Positions 8,245 through 15,896 of a stretch of DNA of 64,000 nucleotides are shown one piece after another. The stretch comes from Planobispora longispora. GTDB taxonomy: Bacteria; Actinomycetota; Actinomycetes; Streptosporangiales; Streptosporangiaceae. The notes below the pieces were generated by a model. It searched no databases, had not been told where the DNA came from, and was given only the letters and a program-made list of their open reading frames with translations. The position numbers were made by a program, and so were the translations under genes. Positions within the stretch are counted from its first letter, which is position 1. Each line of letters starts with the position of its first letter. The stretch covers positions 1-64,000 of the forward strand of contig NZ_BOOH01000066.1 in the NCBI RefSeq assembly GCF_016863135.1. The letters run 5' to 3'.

Positions 8245-8595
8245 ATGAGCAGAACGGTGAAACTCGCCACGGCCGGATTTCTCGCCACCCTCGCCCTCGG
8301 CGTGAGCACGCCCGCCGCGGTTCAGGCCGCGGCTCCCGAGGTCGTGGCCTCCGCCGCCTCGACCTCCGTCTCGGCATCCGTCTCGACCTCCGCCGGGAGC
8401 GCCGCCGCCCTCGACCGGGCCGCGCTGGACCGCTGGGTCACCTACGGGCACTACCCCACGAAGTGGCAGTGCAAGGCGCAGGGCAAGTTCTACACATTCA
8501 AGAAGAAGCTGGCCAAGTCCTACCGGTGTGTACGGAAGGTCAAGATCGGCCCCTTCAAGACCTACCGCCTCGACCTGCTGATCCCCTGGCTGTGA
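8245..8595 (+). CDS. Secreted small basic protein, 116 aa
   Basis: The ATG at 8245 follows a strong AAGGAGGA (8233-8240), which rules out the longer frame opening at 7630. A signal peptide (about residues 1-30, ending VQAAA) is followed by a Ser/Ala-rich stretch. A basic C-terminal domain of about 55 residues has two cysteines (WQCKAQGKF and YRCVRKVKIG), probably one disulfide. It is not recognisably homologous to the preceding secreted protein, though both are small, exported and Lys-rich. A terminator hairpin follows. Function unknown. Confidence 0.7.
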   Translation: MSRTVKLATAGFLATLALGVSTPAAVQAAAPEVVASAASTSVSASVSTSAGSAAALDRAALDRWVTYGHYPTKWQCKAQGKFYTFKKKLAKSYRCVRKVKIGPFKTYRLDLLIPWL

Positions 8596-8615
8596 TCTCC
8601 TGGCCGTGATCCCCG

Positions 8616-8658
8616 CCGCGGGCCGCCCCGGAATCTGGCGCATCGGGGCGGCCCGCGG
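8616..8658. terminator. Terminator hairpin between the secreted protein gene and trmO
   Basis: Perfect 15-bp stem (CCGCGGGCCGCCCCG and its complement) with a 13-base loop. It begins 21 bases after the upstream stop and ends just before the trmO ribosome site GGAGGAGG. Confidence 0.85.
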
Positions 8659-8670
8659 TACGGAGGAGGC

Positions 8671-9072
8671 ATGACGTACGAGATTCATCCGATCGGAGTC
8701 GTCCGGTCGTCCTTGGTGGACCGCGAGAGCGCTCCGAAGCAGGGGGCGGAGGGCGCTCCCGACGCCTGGCTGATGTTCGAGCCCGCGATGGCCGACGGCA
8801 TCCGTGATCTCGCGGTCGGCGACGAGGTGTTCGTCCTCACGTGGCTGCACCTCGCCGACCGGTCCGTGACGGCCGTGCATCCACGCGACGATCCGCGGAA
8901 CCCGCTGACCGGCGTCTTCAGCACCCGCTCCTCCGACCGGCCCAACCCCGTCGGCCTGCACCGGGTCCGGGTGCTCGCGATCGACGGGCTCCGGGTGCGG
9001 GTGGCCGACCTCGAGGCCGTCGACGGCACCCCGATCGTCGATGTGAAACCGGTCCTGGACGGAACGCGCTAG
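8671..9072 (+). CDS. tRNA (N6-threonylcarbamoyladenosine37) N6-methyltransferase TrmO
   Basis: 133 aa, the TsaA/UPF0066 beta-barrel family that methylates t6A37 of certain tRNAs using S-adenosylmethionine. The signature TRSSDRPNPVGLH spans residues 85-97, and the late motif DGTPIVDVKPVLD spans 119-130, both close to the family consensus. The family also needs the N-terminal IGVVRS strand, visible at residues 8-13. The start follows GGAGGAGG. It appears to be a single-gene unit behind a terminator. Some bacterial members have a longer C-terminal region, so this is a minimal version. Confidence 0.9.
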   Translation: MTYEIHPIGVVRSSLVDRESAPKQGAEGAPDAWLMFEPAMADGIRDLAVGDEVFVLTWLHLADRSVTAVHPRDDPRNPLTGVFSTRSSDRPNPVGLHRVRVLAIDGLRVRVADLEAVDGTPIVDVKPVLDGTR

Positions 9073-9268
9073 CGGGTTCCCGTGACCGTCGTCATCGGGG
9101 GAGCGTGCCTGCGGGACGTTCCCCGAAGGCATCCGTCCCCGGCGCCGCTCGAATCGCTGGAGCCGCTGTCTTCCAGGGGCCCGCCGCGGGTGCCGATATG
9201 CCTGGAGCTCGCCGGTACGGACGCTCCGCCTGCCGGGCGGCCGGGATCGCCGGAGGGCCGGACGGGGG

Positions 9269-10432
9269 TCAACGGGATCGTGACGGGGCCGCGGAGAGCA
9301 GGGTGAAGCGCCTCAGGAGCCATTCGATCGGGCCCTGCCGGTGGTGACGCAGCCACCGGGCGCTCAACGTCAGGAGGACCGCGTAGATCGCCGCGGCCAC
9401 GCCCATCACCGCGACGGGGGCCAGTTCGCCCGCCAGCGCCAGGCCGTACCCGGTGAAGACCAGGCAGGCCAGCACCGACTGGCCGATGTAGTTGGAGGCC
9501 GCGACCCGGCCGGCGGGGGCCAGGACGCCGCCGACCGCCGGGACGCGTCTGATCAGTTCGAGCAGGGTGACCACGTAGGCGGCGGCCAGCATCAGGGAGG
9601 TCACGTTGTTGACCGCCATGCCGATCAGTTGCGTGGTGCCGTCCGCCTGGGCCGACCAGGTGAAGAAGACCGCGGCGGGCAGGCCGACGCCGTACCCCAG
9701 CCACAGGATCCGGGGGACCAGGCGGGCCCAGCGCTCCGGCTCCTCGAACAGCCGGGACTTGCCCGCCGCCAGGCCGAACAGGAACAGCGCCATCGCCATA
9801 GGCCCCTGGCCGATCCACACGAACGCCGCGAGCACCGGGTAGGTCTCCACCTGGAAGCGGAGGAAGCTCAGCGGCCCTCCGGTGACCAGTTCCTCGGCTC
9901 TGGCGGCCGCCGCCGCGTCGAGGGCCGGGGTCGCCGCGCCCCCCGGGTCGAGCAGGGTGAGTCCGGCCAGCAGGAGCCAGATCGCCGACGTCACGCCGAT
10001 GATCCAGCAGCCGGCCTTGACCGCGGTCCTGGGCCGCATGTCGCGCATCCCCAGCAGGAGGAGACCGAGCACGGCGTAGAGGGTGAGGATGTCGCCGATC
10101 CAGAGCAGGAGGCCGTGCGCCACGCCCAGGACGAACAGGCCCAGGCACCGGCGGAGCATGCGGGACTTGACCTTCCCGCCCCACGAGCGCATCTGCAGGG
10201 TGAAGGAGTAGCCGAACAGGAAGGAGAAGATGACGTAGAACTTCGTCAGGATCAGGGTGCTGACGGCGAGGGCGACCGGGCCCTCGCTGATGGGCATGGC
10301 GCCCATGCCGACGGCGTATCCGGGGTCGGCGAAGAAACCGATGTTGGCGATCAGGATGCCGCCCAGCGCGAAACCGCGTACGGCGTCGATTTCGTGGATG
10401 CGCCGGGAAACCGGGGCACTGGCCTGGGTCAT
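9269..10432 (-). CDS. DUF418 (YeiB-like) integral membrane protein
   Basis: 387 aa with about ten predicted membrane spans. The N-terminus carries the hallmark RIHEIDAVRGFALGGILIAN of the DUF418/acyltransferase-3-like superfamily. The C-terminal half (about 230-370) is the DUF418 domain (WLGYGVGLPAAVFFTW; GRVAASNYIGQSVL). Family members are membrane proteins of unsettled role, possibly in transport or transfer of small groups. It is divergent from the Mrr-like gene. A -10 element at 10439-10444 lies six bases from the ATG, implying a leaderless message. Confidence 0.88.
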   Translation of the reverse strand: MTQASAPVSRRIHEIDAVRGFALGGILIANIGFFADPGYAVGMGAMPISEGPVALAVSTLILTKFYVIFSFLFGYSFTLQMRSWGGKVKSRMLRRCLGLFVLGVAHGLLLWIGDILTLYAVLGLLLLGMRDMRPRTAVKAGCWIIGVTSAIWLLLAGLTLLDPGGAATPALDAAAAARAEELVTGGPLSFLRFQVETYPVLAAFVWIGQGPMAMALFLFGLAAGKSRLFEEPERWARLVPRILWLGYGVGLPAAVFFTWSAQADGTTQLIGMAVNNVTSLMLAAAYVVTLLELIRRVPAVGGVLAPAGRVAASNYIGQSVLACLVFTGYGLALAGELAPVAVMGVAAAIYAVLLTLSARWLRHHRQGPIEWLLRRFTLLSAAPSRSR

Positions 10433-10444
10433 GGTCCGATGCTA
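10433..10444 (-). promoter_or_regulatory. Leaderless promoter -10 of the DUF418 gene
   Basis: Read on the minus strand, TAGCAT is followed by six bases and then the start ATG at 10432. This is the TANNNT-plus-six arrangement of leaderless actinobacterial transcripts. The same layout appears at 12991 and 36156 in this window. No ribosome site is present upstream of the ATG. Confidence 0.55.
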
Positions 10445-10657
10445 GGAATCCGGTGAATGACGCACATCGAACTTTGGGGGCGCGTGCCGCGACCAAAGTC
10501 GGTGGAGCGCTCGCGGATGCACTCGGGGATGAATCCGTCACCTGCGGGGAGGAAAGGACGCTCAGGCCATGCGCCGGGTGGTGGATTTTGTCGGGAGCGA
10601 GGTTCACACTCGACGCATCTTCCCGTTCTCCCTCTCCTTCTCCTTCCGGAGGCCGTG

Positions 10658-11404
10658 ATGGTGAAGCGCAGATCACCGGCGGGGAAGCGCGTCACCCGCC
10701 GGGGCAGGAAGAAGAGCCGGATCGGCTGGGAGTGGCTGCTCGTCCCGCTGGCCGTCTTCATGGTGGGGCGCGCGTTCTGGGAGGACCTGGCCTCCTCCTG
10801 GCCGGTGCTGCTCGGCGCGGTCGCCGTGCTCGCGGCCCTGCTGTCCGCCGTCTTCCTGGTGGTGCGCCGGATGGGGGCGGCCTACCGCAGGGAGGCGTTG
10901 CGGCGTGCGGGGCTGGACCGGCTGAACGCGCGCCAGTTCGAGAAGCTCACGGCCGAGCTGCTGCGGCGCGACGACTTCGGCCGGGTCCGTGTCGTCGGAG
11001 GGGCCGGGGACGGGGGCGTGGACGTGCGCGGCGCCGCACCGGACGGCCGCGGGTACGCGATCCAGTGCAAGCACTACACGCGCCCGGTCGGCCCCGGGGC
11101 GGTGCGCGACTTCGTGGGCGCGTTGCAGGCCCGGCCGTACCGCGGCCACCAGGGTGTCTTCGTGACCTCGCACTATCTCAGCGCGCAGGCCGCCCGCACG
11201 GCCCGCGAGCACGGCGTGATCGTCATCGATCGGGACCGGCTGGCCGACTGGCTGCTGGGCGCCTACCGTCTCGGCCCGGACCGCGGAGCTCCACCGGTTT
11301 GGCTGGCCCGGCTGCGCAGCGGCCGTCAGGCGCGAGAGCGGCTGCGCCCGCCGTCGTCCGCCCAGGCCGACGAACTCGGCCTGGGCGGCGCGGCCGCGGA
11401 GTGA
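10658..11404 (+). CDS. Membrane-anchored Mrr-like restriction endonuclease domain protein
   Basis: 248 aa. The ATG at 10658 has GGAGG five bases upstream; the frame is open from 10457 but that extension is not supported. Two hydrophobic spans (about residues 22-40 and 45-68) anchor a cytoplasmic Mrr_cat nuclease domain (about 85-205). Its metal site is visible as GDGGVDVRG and the Q-x-K element YAIQCKHY. The C-terminal tail is Arg-rich. Mrr-type domains cleave DNA, often methylated foreign DNA. The membrane-tethered form is widespread in actinomycetes and not well characterised. It may act in surveillance of incoming DNA or in DNA turnover. Confidence 0.85.
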   Translation: MVKRRSPAGKRVTRRGRKKSRIGWEWLLVPLAVFMVGRAFWEDLASSWPVLLGAVAVLAALLSAVFLVVRRMGAAYRREALRRAGLDRLNARQFEKLTAELLRRDDFGRVRVVGGAGDGGVDVRGAAPDGRGYAIQCKHYTRPVGPGAVRDFVGALQARPYRGHQGVFVTSHYLSAQAARTAREHGVIVIDRDRLADWLLGAYRLGPDRGAPPVWLARLRSGRQARERLRPPSSAQADELGLGGAAAE

Positions 11405-11447
11405 ACGGAGCGAGATCGGTTCGGGGAGGTCGTGGACGAAGGGAGAC

Positions 11448-11590
11448 ATGATGATTGCGTGGGTTTGGTGCGCGACCGCGACACCTGAGGGCGCGGAGGC
11501 ATACCGGCGGCATTTCACCGAGTCGGTCCTGCCCGCCCTGCGAGACGTCAAGGGACACCGCGGCGCCTACCTGTCGCTACGCCGGGGGAA
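11448..11590 (+). pseudogene. Truncated antibiotic-biosynthesis-monooxygenase-like gene
   Basis: Translation from ATG 11448 or 11451 gives IAWVWCATATPEGAEAYRRH and then LPALRDVKGHRGAYLSLRR, which closely resembles the N-terminal half of ABM-superfamily proteins. After about residue 47 the similarity stops: the frame runs into Arg/Gly-rich noise that is antisense to the neighbouring amidohydrolase. The expected second half of the ferredoxin-like fold is missing. I read this as a 3'-deleted remnant, possibly cut when the neighbouring segment was inserted. Confidence 0.6.
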
Positions 11591-11658
11591 TGGAGAACCC
11601 TCCCAGCAGGCCCGTGTACTTCTTCGGACGCGGCGGGAGATGTCCGCGCGGAACGACG

Positions 11659-12813
11659 TCAGCCGGGGAGGCGGTAGACCCGGCGGGCGTTGCCCGCGCC
11701 GATCATCCCGGCGATCCGGCCGGCGTCCCGCTCCGTCCAGGCGTCCTCGGCCAGCCCTTCCCGGAGCAGCCCGGACAGCGCGCCGCGGAACAGAACCGAA
11801 CCGAGGTGGTACAGCTCGGGCAGGCCGTACGCGTCGGAGGCGTAGAGCAGCTTGCCGAACGGGGTCAGCTCCAGGGCCTCGGCGAGCAGCGCCCCGGCCC
11901 GCCGGCCCACGTTGTGCAGGGCCAGGCTGACGTCGGCGAAGACGTGCGGGAACACCTGGGCGAGGTATCCGGCCTCCCGGTGGTACGGGTAGTTGTGCAG
12001 CAGCACGATCGGCACCCCCGCCGGCGCGGTCGCCCGGAGCAGATCGGTCAGGAGCGCCGGGTTCGCCCGGGACAGGTGCACATCCGGGTCGCCGTACCCG
12101 ACGTGGAACTGCACCGGCAGGCCGAGGTCGAGCGCCGTGTACACCAGGAACCGGTGCAGCACCTCGTCCGCCAGCCGGGCCGGGGCGTCCGGCCGCGCGG
12201 AGGCCAGCCACCGGCCCGCCGCCGCGGCGATCTCCCCCTCTCCGGGCCGGTACGGGGCCAGCGCCAGCCCGGCCCGGTAGGCGGCGACGGACTTGGCCCC
12301 GACCACCCGGCCCTCCCCGGCGCCCGCCAGCTCGGTGAGGCGCTCGCGGAAACGGCCGGCGAAGCCCCGGGCGGAGGTCCCGGACTCGACGACCTCCTCG
12401 GCGACGTGCTCCAGACGGAGGATCTCGTACCCGGGCGCCCCGGCTGCCTCGGCCAGCTCGCCGGGGGAGAGCAGCGACCGGGGGTTGTGCCCGGTGTCCA
12501 CGCACAGGGCGCCGAGCCCGGCCGCGCGCAGCAGCCGCCGGGTCACCTCGGCGTGGCCGAGCTCCTCCCGGCGGGCGAGATACTCCTCCGGCTCGGCATG
12601 CCGGGGCAGGTCGAGCACGGGCGCGCACCAGCGGCGCACGGCGAACCCCGCCTGCGTGTCGAACAGGCTCCCGCCCAGCGGGGAGGCGCTCTCGGCCTCG
12701 GTCAGCATCGCCTCGAACCCGGCGCGCGACAGGTCCCGCGGCACGACTCCGTGGCAGTGGTGGTCGATCAGCCGGAGCGCGGCGACCGCGGGCAGGAGTT
12801 CGGAGGTCGGCAT
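11659..12813 (-). CDS. Amidohydrolase (FluG N-terminal-domain-like)
   Basis: 384 aa, a TIM-barrel metal-dependent hydrolase. The first metal motif is the DHHCHG box at residues 17-22. Later metal ligands are plausible in VQFHVGYGD, VLLHNYPYH and YASDAYG. The start ATG at 12813 begins the conserved region; the frame is open much further upstream only because of GC bias. It diverges from the glutamine-synthetase-like gene. In the fungal protein FluG an amidohydrolase of this kind is fused to a GS-I-like domain, so the two genes probably act together, for example on gamma-glutamyl compounds. The substrate is unknown. Confidence 0.85.
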   Translation of the reverse strand: MPTSELLPAVAALRLIDHHCHGVVPRDLSRAGFEAMLTEAESASPLGGSLFDTQAGFAVRRWCAPVLDLPRHAEPEEYLARREELGHAEVTRRLLRAAGLGALCVDTGHNPRSLLSPGELAEAAGAPGYEILRLEHVAEEVVESGTSARGFAGRFRERLTELAGAGEGRVVGAKSVAAYRAGLALAPYRPGEGEIAAAAGRWLASARPDAPARLADEVLHRFLVYTALDLGLPVQFHVGYGDPDVHLSRANPALLTDLLRATAPAGVPIVLLHNYPYHREAGYLAQVFPHVFADVSLALHNVGRRAGALLAEALELTPFGKLLYASDAYGLPELYHLGSVLFRGALSGLLREGLAEDAWTERDAGRIAGMIGAGNARRVYRLPG

Positions 12814-12840
12814 CGTCCAAGACTTACCACGGCCGGGCCG

Positions 12841-12950
12841 ATGCGCCGAGGATCCAGGACTCGCCGTGGCCTGGCCGGTATGCCGGGCGGCCGGGACCCG
12901 CCGTCGCCGGACTGATGCGCCGGGCGGCCGGGATTCGCGGCGGCCGGGCC
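12841..12950. repeat. Three imperfect tandem repeats of 35-39 bp
   Basis: Copies begin at 12841, 12880 and 12915, each starting ATGC and sharing the core CCGGGCGGCCGGGA or a diverged form of it. They fill the gap between the divergent amidohydrolase and GS-like genes. They could carry regulator sites or be slippage products. Confidence 0.6.
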
Positions 12951-12990
12951 GAGGTATCGAGCGACCAGGGCCGCGAGGGCGGACGATGTC

Positions 12991-13003
12991 TAGTCTGGAA
13001 CCG
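12991..13003 (+). promoter_or_regulatory. Leaderless promoter -10 of the GS-like gene
   Basis: TAGTCT at 12991-12996 is followed by six bases and GTG at 13003. This is the same arrangement and the same hexamer as at the ALDH gene (36156-36161). It argues for a leaderless message beginning at that GTG. Confidence 0.5.
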
Positions 13004-14433
13004 TGGAGGTCACGCCGATGCCACCGATACCGTCCACATCGCCGACAGCACAGCCGCTGACCGCTCCCGAGCGGGCCCGCCGCGCCGGACAGGCCCGTAC
13101 GGCCGCCGCCGGCCTGGCCGCCGACGGCGTCGAGGCCACCGCGGTGACCTGGGTGGACACCAGCGGCATCACCCGGGTCAAGGCGGTGCCGCTGGCCCGC
13201 CTGGAGCAGGCGGCCGCCTGGGGCGTCGGGGCCTCGCCGGTGTTCGACGCGTTCCTGCTCGACGACTCGATCGTGTCCGGGCGGTACGCCGGAGGCCCGG
13301 TCGGGGACCTGCGCCTCTATCCGGACCTGAGCAGGCTCACCCGGCTGGCCGCGCTCCCCGGCTGGGCCTGGGCGCCGGCCGACCGCTACGACCAGGACGG
13401 CGTGCCGCACCCGCTGGACGCGCGGCTCCTGGCGGGGCGTGAGGCCGCCCGGCTGGCCGGGGACGGCTACGCGGTGCGCGCGGCCTTCGAGATCGAGTGG
13501 TGCGTCTCCGCGGGCGCCGGCGACGAGTTCGTCCCCGCGTCCCGGGGCCCGGCGTACGGCATGGCCCGCCTCACCGAGCTCGCCGGTTACCTGCGGGAGA
13601 TCCTCGCCGCGCTGGCCGCGCAGGGGGTCGCGGTCGAGCAGGTGCATCCCGAGTACGCCGCCGGCCAGTACGAGGTCTCCGTCGCCGCGGCGGATCCGGT
13701 CGGCGCGGCGGACCTCGCCGTGCTGGTGCGCGAGACCGTCCGCGCGGTCACGGCGCGGAACGGGATGCGCGCCACCTTCGCGCCGAAGGTGCTCGCCGGC
13801 GGGGTCGGCAACGGCGGCCACGTGCATCTCAGCCTGTGGCGCGACGGGACGGCCCTGATGTCCGGCGGTTCCGGCCGGTACGGCCTGACCCCCGAGGGAG
13901 AGGGCTTCACCGCCGGGATCCTGGAGCGGCTGCCCGCCCTGCTCGCCGTCGGCGCTCCGGCGGTCGCGAGCTACCTGCGTCTGGTGCCCTCGCACTGGGC
14001 CGGCGCGTTCGCCTGCTGGGGGAGGGAGAACCGGGAGGCGGCGCTGCGGCTGGTCACCGGCTCGGCGGGGGAGCGTGATCGGGCGGCCAACATCGAGGTC
14101 AAGTGCGTCGACCTGGCGGCCAACCCGTACCTTCTGGTCGCCGCGCTGCTGGCCGCCGGCCGCGCCGGGATCGAGGCGGGCCTGCGCCTGCCGGAACCGG
14201 TCGAGGAGGACCCGGCCGGCATGGACGAGGAGAGCCTGCGGAAGCTGGGGATCGCAGCCCTGCCGGACTCGCTGGCCGAGGCCGTCGCCGCGTTCGAGAA
14301 CGACCCGGTCCTCGGCGCGGCGCTGGGGCCGCAGGTCGTGGACACCGTCGCGACGGTACGGCGGGGCGAGCTCGCCCTGTTCGACGGCGCGAGTGCCGAA
14401 GAGGTCGTCGAACGCAGCCGCTGGCGCTACTGA
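13003..14433 (+). CDS. Glutamine synthetase-like enzyme (GS-I fold, FluG C-terminal-domain-like)
   Basis: 476 aa from the leaderless GTG at 13003. An ATG at 13018 with GGAGG 8 bases upstream is an alternative, giving 471 aa. The N-terminal GS beta-grasp region covers about residues 25-115. The catalytic barrel contains the metal and glutamate motifs VEQVHPEYAAGQYEVSV, GNGGHVHLSLW, the ATP/phosphate region SHWAGAFACWGRENREAALR and NIEVKCVDLAANPYL. It is divergent from true GlnA and likely gamma-glutamylates an amine rather than ammonia (inference from the family). Its divergent neighbour is a FluG-type amidohydrolase that could reverse or trim the product. Confidence 0.88.
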   Translation: MEVTPMPPIPSTSPTAQPLTAPERARRAGQARTAAAGLAADGVEATAVTWVDTSGITRVKAVPLARLEQAAAWGVGASPVFDAFLLDDSIVSGRYAGGPVGDLRLYPDLSRLTRLAALPGWAWAPADRYDQDGVPHPLDARLLAGREAARLAGDGYAVRAAFEIEWCVSAGAGDEFVPASRGPAYGMARLTELAGYLREILAALAAQGVAVEQVHPEYAAGQYEVSVAAADPVGAADLAVLVRETVRAVTARNGMRATFAPKVLAGGVGNGGHVHLSLWRDGTALMSGGSGRYGLTPEGEGFTAGILERLPALLAVGAPAVASYLRLVPSHWAGAFACWGRENREAALRLVTGSAGERDRAANIEVKCVDLAANPYLLVAALLAAGRAGIEAGLRLPEPVEEDPAGMDEESLRKLGIAALPDSLAEAVAAFENDPVLGAALGPQVVDTVATVRRGELALFDGASAEEVVERSRWRY

Positions 14434-14606
14434 TCCCGGTCGTGATCACCGGGTTCGCCGGTCTCGGCTGCGGTTGCGGTTGCCGGTGCGGTTGTCGGTG
14501 CGGTTGCCGGTGCTGTCGGCGAGGGCCGTTGCGGGACGCGCCGGTGCCGGCTCCCCGAACCAATCCTGGAGATCGCGCATCTCACGGGTGAACGGGGAGG
14601 ATGGTC

Positions 14607-15785
14607 ATGAAACTCAAAATCGTCATCGGTCCTGTCACCGCCGCAGTCACGTCCGCGGTCATCGCGGCGGCCGGGGCGCCGCCCGCGAGCGCCCGGGCGG
14701 CGGAGGCGTCGAGGCCGGACGTGTCCGCGGCGAGCACCGGGCCTGCCGTACCGGGGTCGTGGGCTCACCATGCGGGAATCGAGCCTGCCGTACCGGGGTC
14801 GTGGGCTCACCGCGCGGAGACCGGATCCGTCGAGCAGGGACGGTGGATCAAACTCGCGGGCACCCGGGGCGAGCTCAACGAGGCCGCGGGGGCGCCGGTC
14901 CGGCTCGCCTCGTACTCCCTCGTCTTCGACGCGGGCCAGCAGCACTACGGCTACCTGCGCGAGGGGGACCGGTTCGTCAGGACGCCCTACCGGGAGGCGC
15001 TGGCGGCGCCCGGGGGCAGGTGGGTCGCCGGCATCGAGGACTCCCGGCTGTGGCTGGCGAAGCGGAAGATCGACCTGATCGACCGCCGCAGCGGGCGGAC
15101 GCACACGATCTCCCTGCCGGCGCCCGTGACCTCTCCCGAGTGGTCCGCGGACGGCCGTACCCTCCTGCTCACCGCCTACCGGCCGCACCGTGACGGCAGC
15201 CTCACGACAATCGGCTTCGTCACGGTGGACGCGGCCGAACGCACCGCCCGGCTGGTGCATGCGGGACCGCGTCACCGCGTGAGCGACTGGGGCATCGGGC
15301 GCTCCCACCGCTTCTACTTCGCCGGTTCCGCGGACCGGGTGCTGGCCGTGCGCAACGGGCCGGAGGCCGGGCCGCGCAAGCGCCGCATCGCCGTCTACGA
15401 CCTGGACGGCAGGCAGCGCCGGGTCTACACCGGCGTCGGCACCCTCGACGAATGGCACACGACGACGCCCTTCTCGCCCTCGGGACGGTTGTTCGGCACC
15501 CTCCTGGGCGATTCCCGGGACAGTGGCGGGGGAGGGCCGATCGGCATCGTCGACGCGGAGACCGGGAAAATCGTGCACCGGTTCGGCCGGGACGTCCGCG
15601 CCTTCGCCGGCTGGTACGACGACGAGCACGCGATCGTCCAGCGGGAGCGGGCCGGGACCCGGATCTACCAGCGCGTCGATCTCTCCGGCGGCGACGCCGT
15701 CGATCTGATCCGGGAGAAGCTGGTCGCCGGACCCGCCGATTACCGGCCCCACCTTGAGCGGGTCAACTTCGTGCGCCGTAGCTGA
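14607..15785 (+). CDS. Secreted protein, probable beta-propeller
   Basis: 392 aa. The ATG at 14607 is chosen because GGAGG (14596-14600) is six bases away; the ATG at 14601 abuts it. A signal peptide (about residues 1-30, ending ASARA) precedes a tandem repeat of 14 residues (PAVPGSWAH twice, encoded at 14741-14824). A domain of about 300 residues then shows repeated W-S-A-D-G-R-T-L and PFSPSGRLFG blades, typical of TolB/WD40-like propellers. No catalytic motif is evident. The upstream gap 14470-14520 carries GGTTGCCGGTGC-type repeats. Probably exported to the cell surface; function unknown. Confidence 0.7.
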   Translation: MKLKIVIGPVTAAVTSAVIAAAGAPPASARAAEASRPDVSAASTGPAVPGSWAHHAGIEPAVPGSWAHRAETGSVEQGRWIKLAGTRGELNEAAGAPVRLASYSLVFDAGQQHYGYLREGDRFVRTPYREALAAPGGRWVAGIEDSRLWLAKRKIDLIDRRSGRTHTISLPAPVTSPEWSADGRTLLLTAYRPHRDGSLTTIGFVTVDAAERTARLVHAGPRHRVSDWGIGRSHRFYFAGSADRVLAVRNGPEAGPRKRRIAVYDLDGRQRRVYTGVGTLDEWHTTTPFSPSGRLFGTLLGDSRDSGGGGPIGIVDAETGKIVHRFGRDVRAFAGWYDDEHAIVQRERAGTRIYQRVDLSGGDAVDLIREKLVAGPADYRPHLERVNFVRRS

Positions 15786-15896
15786 AGGGATGACGGGCTC
15801 ACGGGCTCATTGCCGTACGGGCTCACCGATCGAAAGGTTCGCAGACCGAAAGGCTCACGGGCCGGGGAGCCGGACCGCCGGCGGGGGCTCGGCGGT

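Noticed and set aside
9082-9306. 74-codon plus-strand frame after trmO
   Set aside because: Pro/Arg/Gly-rich product overlapping the end of the DUF418 gene, with no coding signature.
12814-13995. Upstream extension of the amidohydrolase frame to 778 codons
   Set aside because: The extension is antisense to the GS-like gene, and homology begins at ATG 12813.
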